This document shows, piece after piece, positions 13,487-13,732 of a stretch of DNA of 13,732 nt. The notes beneath the pieces are model-generated. The model ran no database searches, had not been told where the DNA came from, and saw only the letters and a list, made by a program, of their open reading frames with translations. Within the stretch, counting starts at the first letter, position 1, and every line of letters begins with the position of its first letter. The stretch is from UBA6220 sp041651335 (GTDB lineage: Bacteria > Patescibacteriota > Minisyncoccia > Minisyncoccales > Minisyncoccaceae), in assembly GCA_041651335.1 (NCBI GenBank), contig JBAZJL010000011.1, forward strand, positions 1 through 13,732. The letters run 5' to 3'. The position numbers were made by a program, and so were the translations under genes.

Positions 13487-13569
13487 GGGGAATCGAAGGC
13501 GGAGGGCCGACGGGCCCGAGCCCGGCCTGAGCGAAACTTCACCAGAAGTTTACGCGAGGGCGATTCCCC
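13487..13569 (+). ncRNA. Candidate structured element (Ala copy 1)
   Basis: GGGGAATCG (13487-13495) pairs perfectly with CGATTCCCC (13561-13569) of the tail copy. Between them lie hairpin 1 (GGGCC, loop GACG, GGCCC; 13504-13517) and hairpin 2 (AAACTTC, loop ACCA, GAAGTTT; 13534-13551). Past a bulged A come GCG/CGC, a GA/GA mismatch pair and GCCT/GGGC. It lies after the tRNA terminator, so it would be transcribed only by read-through or from the other strand. That is a point against a simple RNA role. Confidence 0.55.
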
Positions 13570-13609
13570 CCGGGTCCACACTAGTCCGCAGTAACGCGGA
13601 TTTTGTTTT

Positions 13610-13692
13610 GGGGAATCGAAGGCGGAGGGCCGACGGGCCCGAGCCCGGCCTGAGCGAAACTTCACCAGAAGTTTACGCGAGGGCGATTCCCC
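13610..13692 (+). ncRNA. Candidate structured element (Ala copy 2)
   Basis: An exact duplicate of the element at 13487-13569, one 123-bp unit downstream, with the same pairings. Being identical it adds no independent support for the structure. Confidence 0.5.
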
Positions 13693-13732
13693 CCGGGTCC
13701 ACACTAGTCCGCAGTAACGCGGATTTTGTTTT

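Larger units (their letters stand above)
13438..13732 (+). repeat. 123-bp tandem array built on the tRNA-Ala tail
   Basis: Two identical full units (13438-13560 and 13561-13683) and a partial third (13684-13732) run to the window edge. Each unit starts at the C of the tRNA-Ala T-loop with an 18-nt copy of the tRNA tail. Then come an intrinsic terminator, the antisense T-arm segment GGGGAATCGAA and the double-hairpin core. Inside the core, the stretch from AAGGCGGAG to GGCCTGAG is identical to that of the Leu array at the opposite end of the window. Confidence 0.92.

Noticed and set aside
13504..13517. Match of the core GGGCCCG to the tRNA-Ala acceptor 5' strand as a tRNA mimic
   Set aside because: The same bases occur in the Leu copy, whose acceptor stem differs, and the His copy lacks them, so the match is not tRNA-specific.
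13348..13704. Minus-strand open frame of 118 codons with a repeated Arg-rich peptide
   Set aside because: It runs antisense through tRNA-Ala and the tandem units, and its repeats only mirror the DNA repeat. Such frames are easily misannotated as hypothetical proteins.

Overview
This 13.7 kb AT-rich window looks like a small-genome bacterium of the Candidate Phyla Radiation (Patescibacteria, Parcubacteria-like). That assignment is an inference. It rests on a shortened IF-2, a DUF4446 gene beside infB, a YtxH-like protein, a type IV pilin of the FTLIELLVV kind, many genes without a Shine-Dalgarno site, and tRNA genes mostly lacking an encoded CCA. The reading frames fit the standard bacterial code, and TGA is used as a stop. 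Both ends of the window lie inside perfect tandem repeats, so it is probably a whole contig that broke at repeat arrays.

Layout. Positions 1-274 hold a 147-bp tandem array built from the tail of tRNA-Leu(UAA). A minus-strand block follows: tRNA-Leu, HNH nuclease, tRNA-Cys(GCA), rbfA, infB, a DUF4446 gene and tRNA-Ser(CGA). Its translation-initiation and ribosome-maturation genes form one operon between two tRNAs. Next, still on the minus strand, come a geranylgeranyl-reductase-like flavoprotein and a YtxH-like protein. Positions 4987-5443 are a divergent tRNA cluster: Gly(UCC) and Pro(UGG) on minus, Arg(UCU) and His(GUG) on plus. Then come one tRNA-His tail repeat, an orphan promoter-terminator pair and an NYN-domain RNase gene. 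A core-less copy of the His repeat follows. The rest is a pilin with a large Gly-rich extension, an ABC exporter, a secreted amidase on the plus strand that probably starts at ATT, a multi-pass membrane protein and an HtrA protease. The window closes with tRNA-Arg(CCU), tRNA-Ala(GGC) and a 123-bp tandem array built from the tail of tRNA-Ala.

The most interesting signal is a repeat family attached to tRNA tails (Leu, His, Ala). Each repeat starts at the same base of the tRNA T-loop (the C of TTCGA) and carries a copy of the last 18-19 nt of the host tRNA. It then has a spacer, in Leu and Ala an intrinsic terminator. Next comes a short segment antisense to that tRNA's own T-arm, and then a core of about 65 nt. 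Across the three loci the core keeps two hairpins with conserved loops (GACG; ACCA or AGTA) and conserved GA/GA mismatches, while the stem sequences change in a compensatory way. The antisense segment can pair with the downstream tail copy and close a three-way junction. tRNA-Gly has the antisense T-arm segment without the core. A second His-type spacer beyond the NYN gene has lost the core exactly between its terminal AAGGC repeats. This looks like an undescribed structured mobile repeat or RNA family, possibly moved by a transposase encoded elsewhere.

The protein-coding genes are otherwise housekeeping (translation) or cell-surface functions: pilin, exporter, cell-wall amidase and protease. 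That fits a small organism living attached to other cells.
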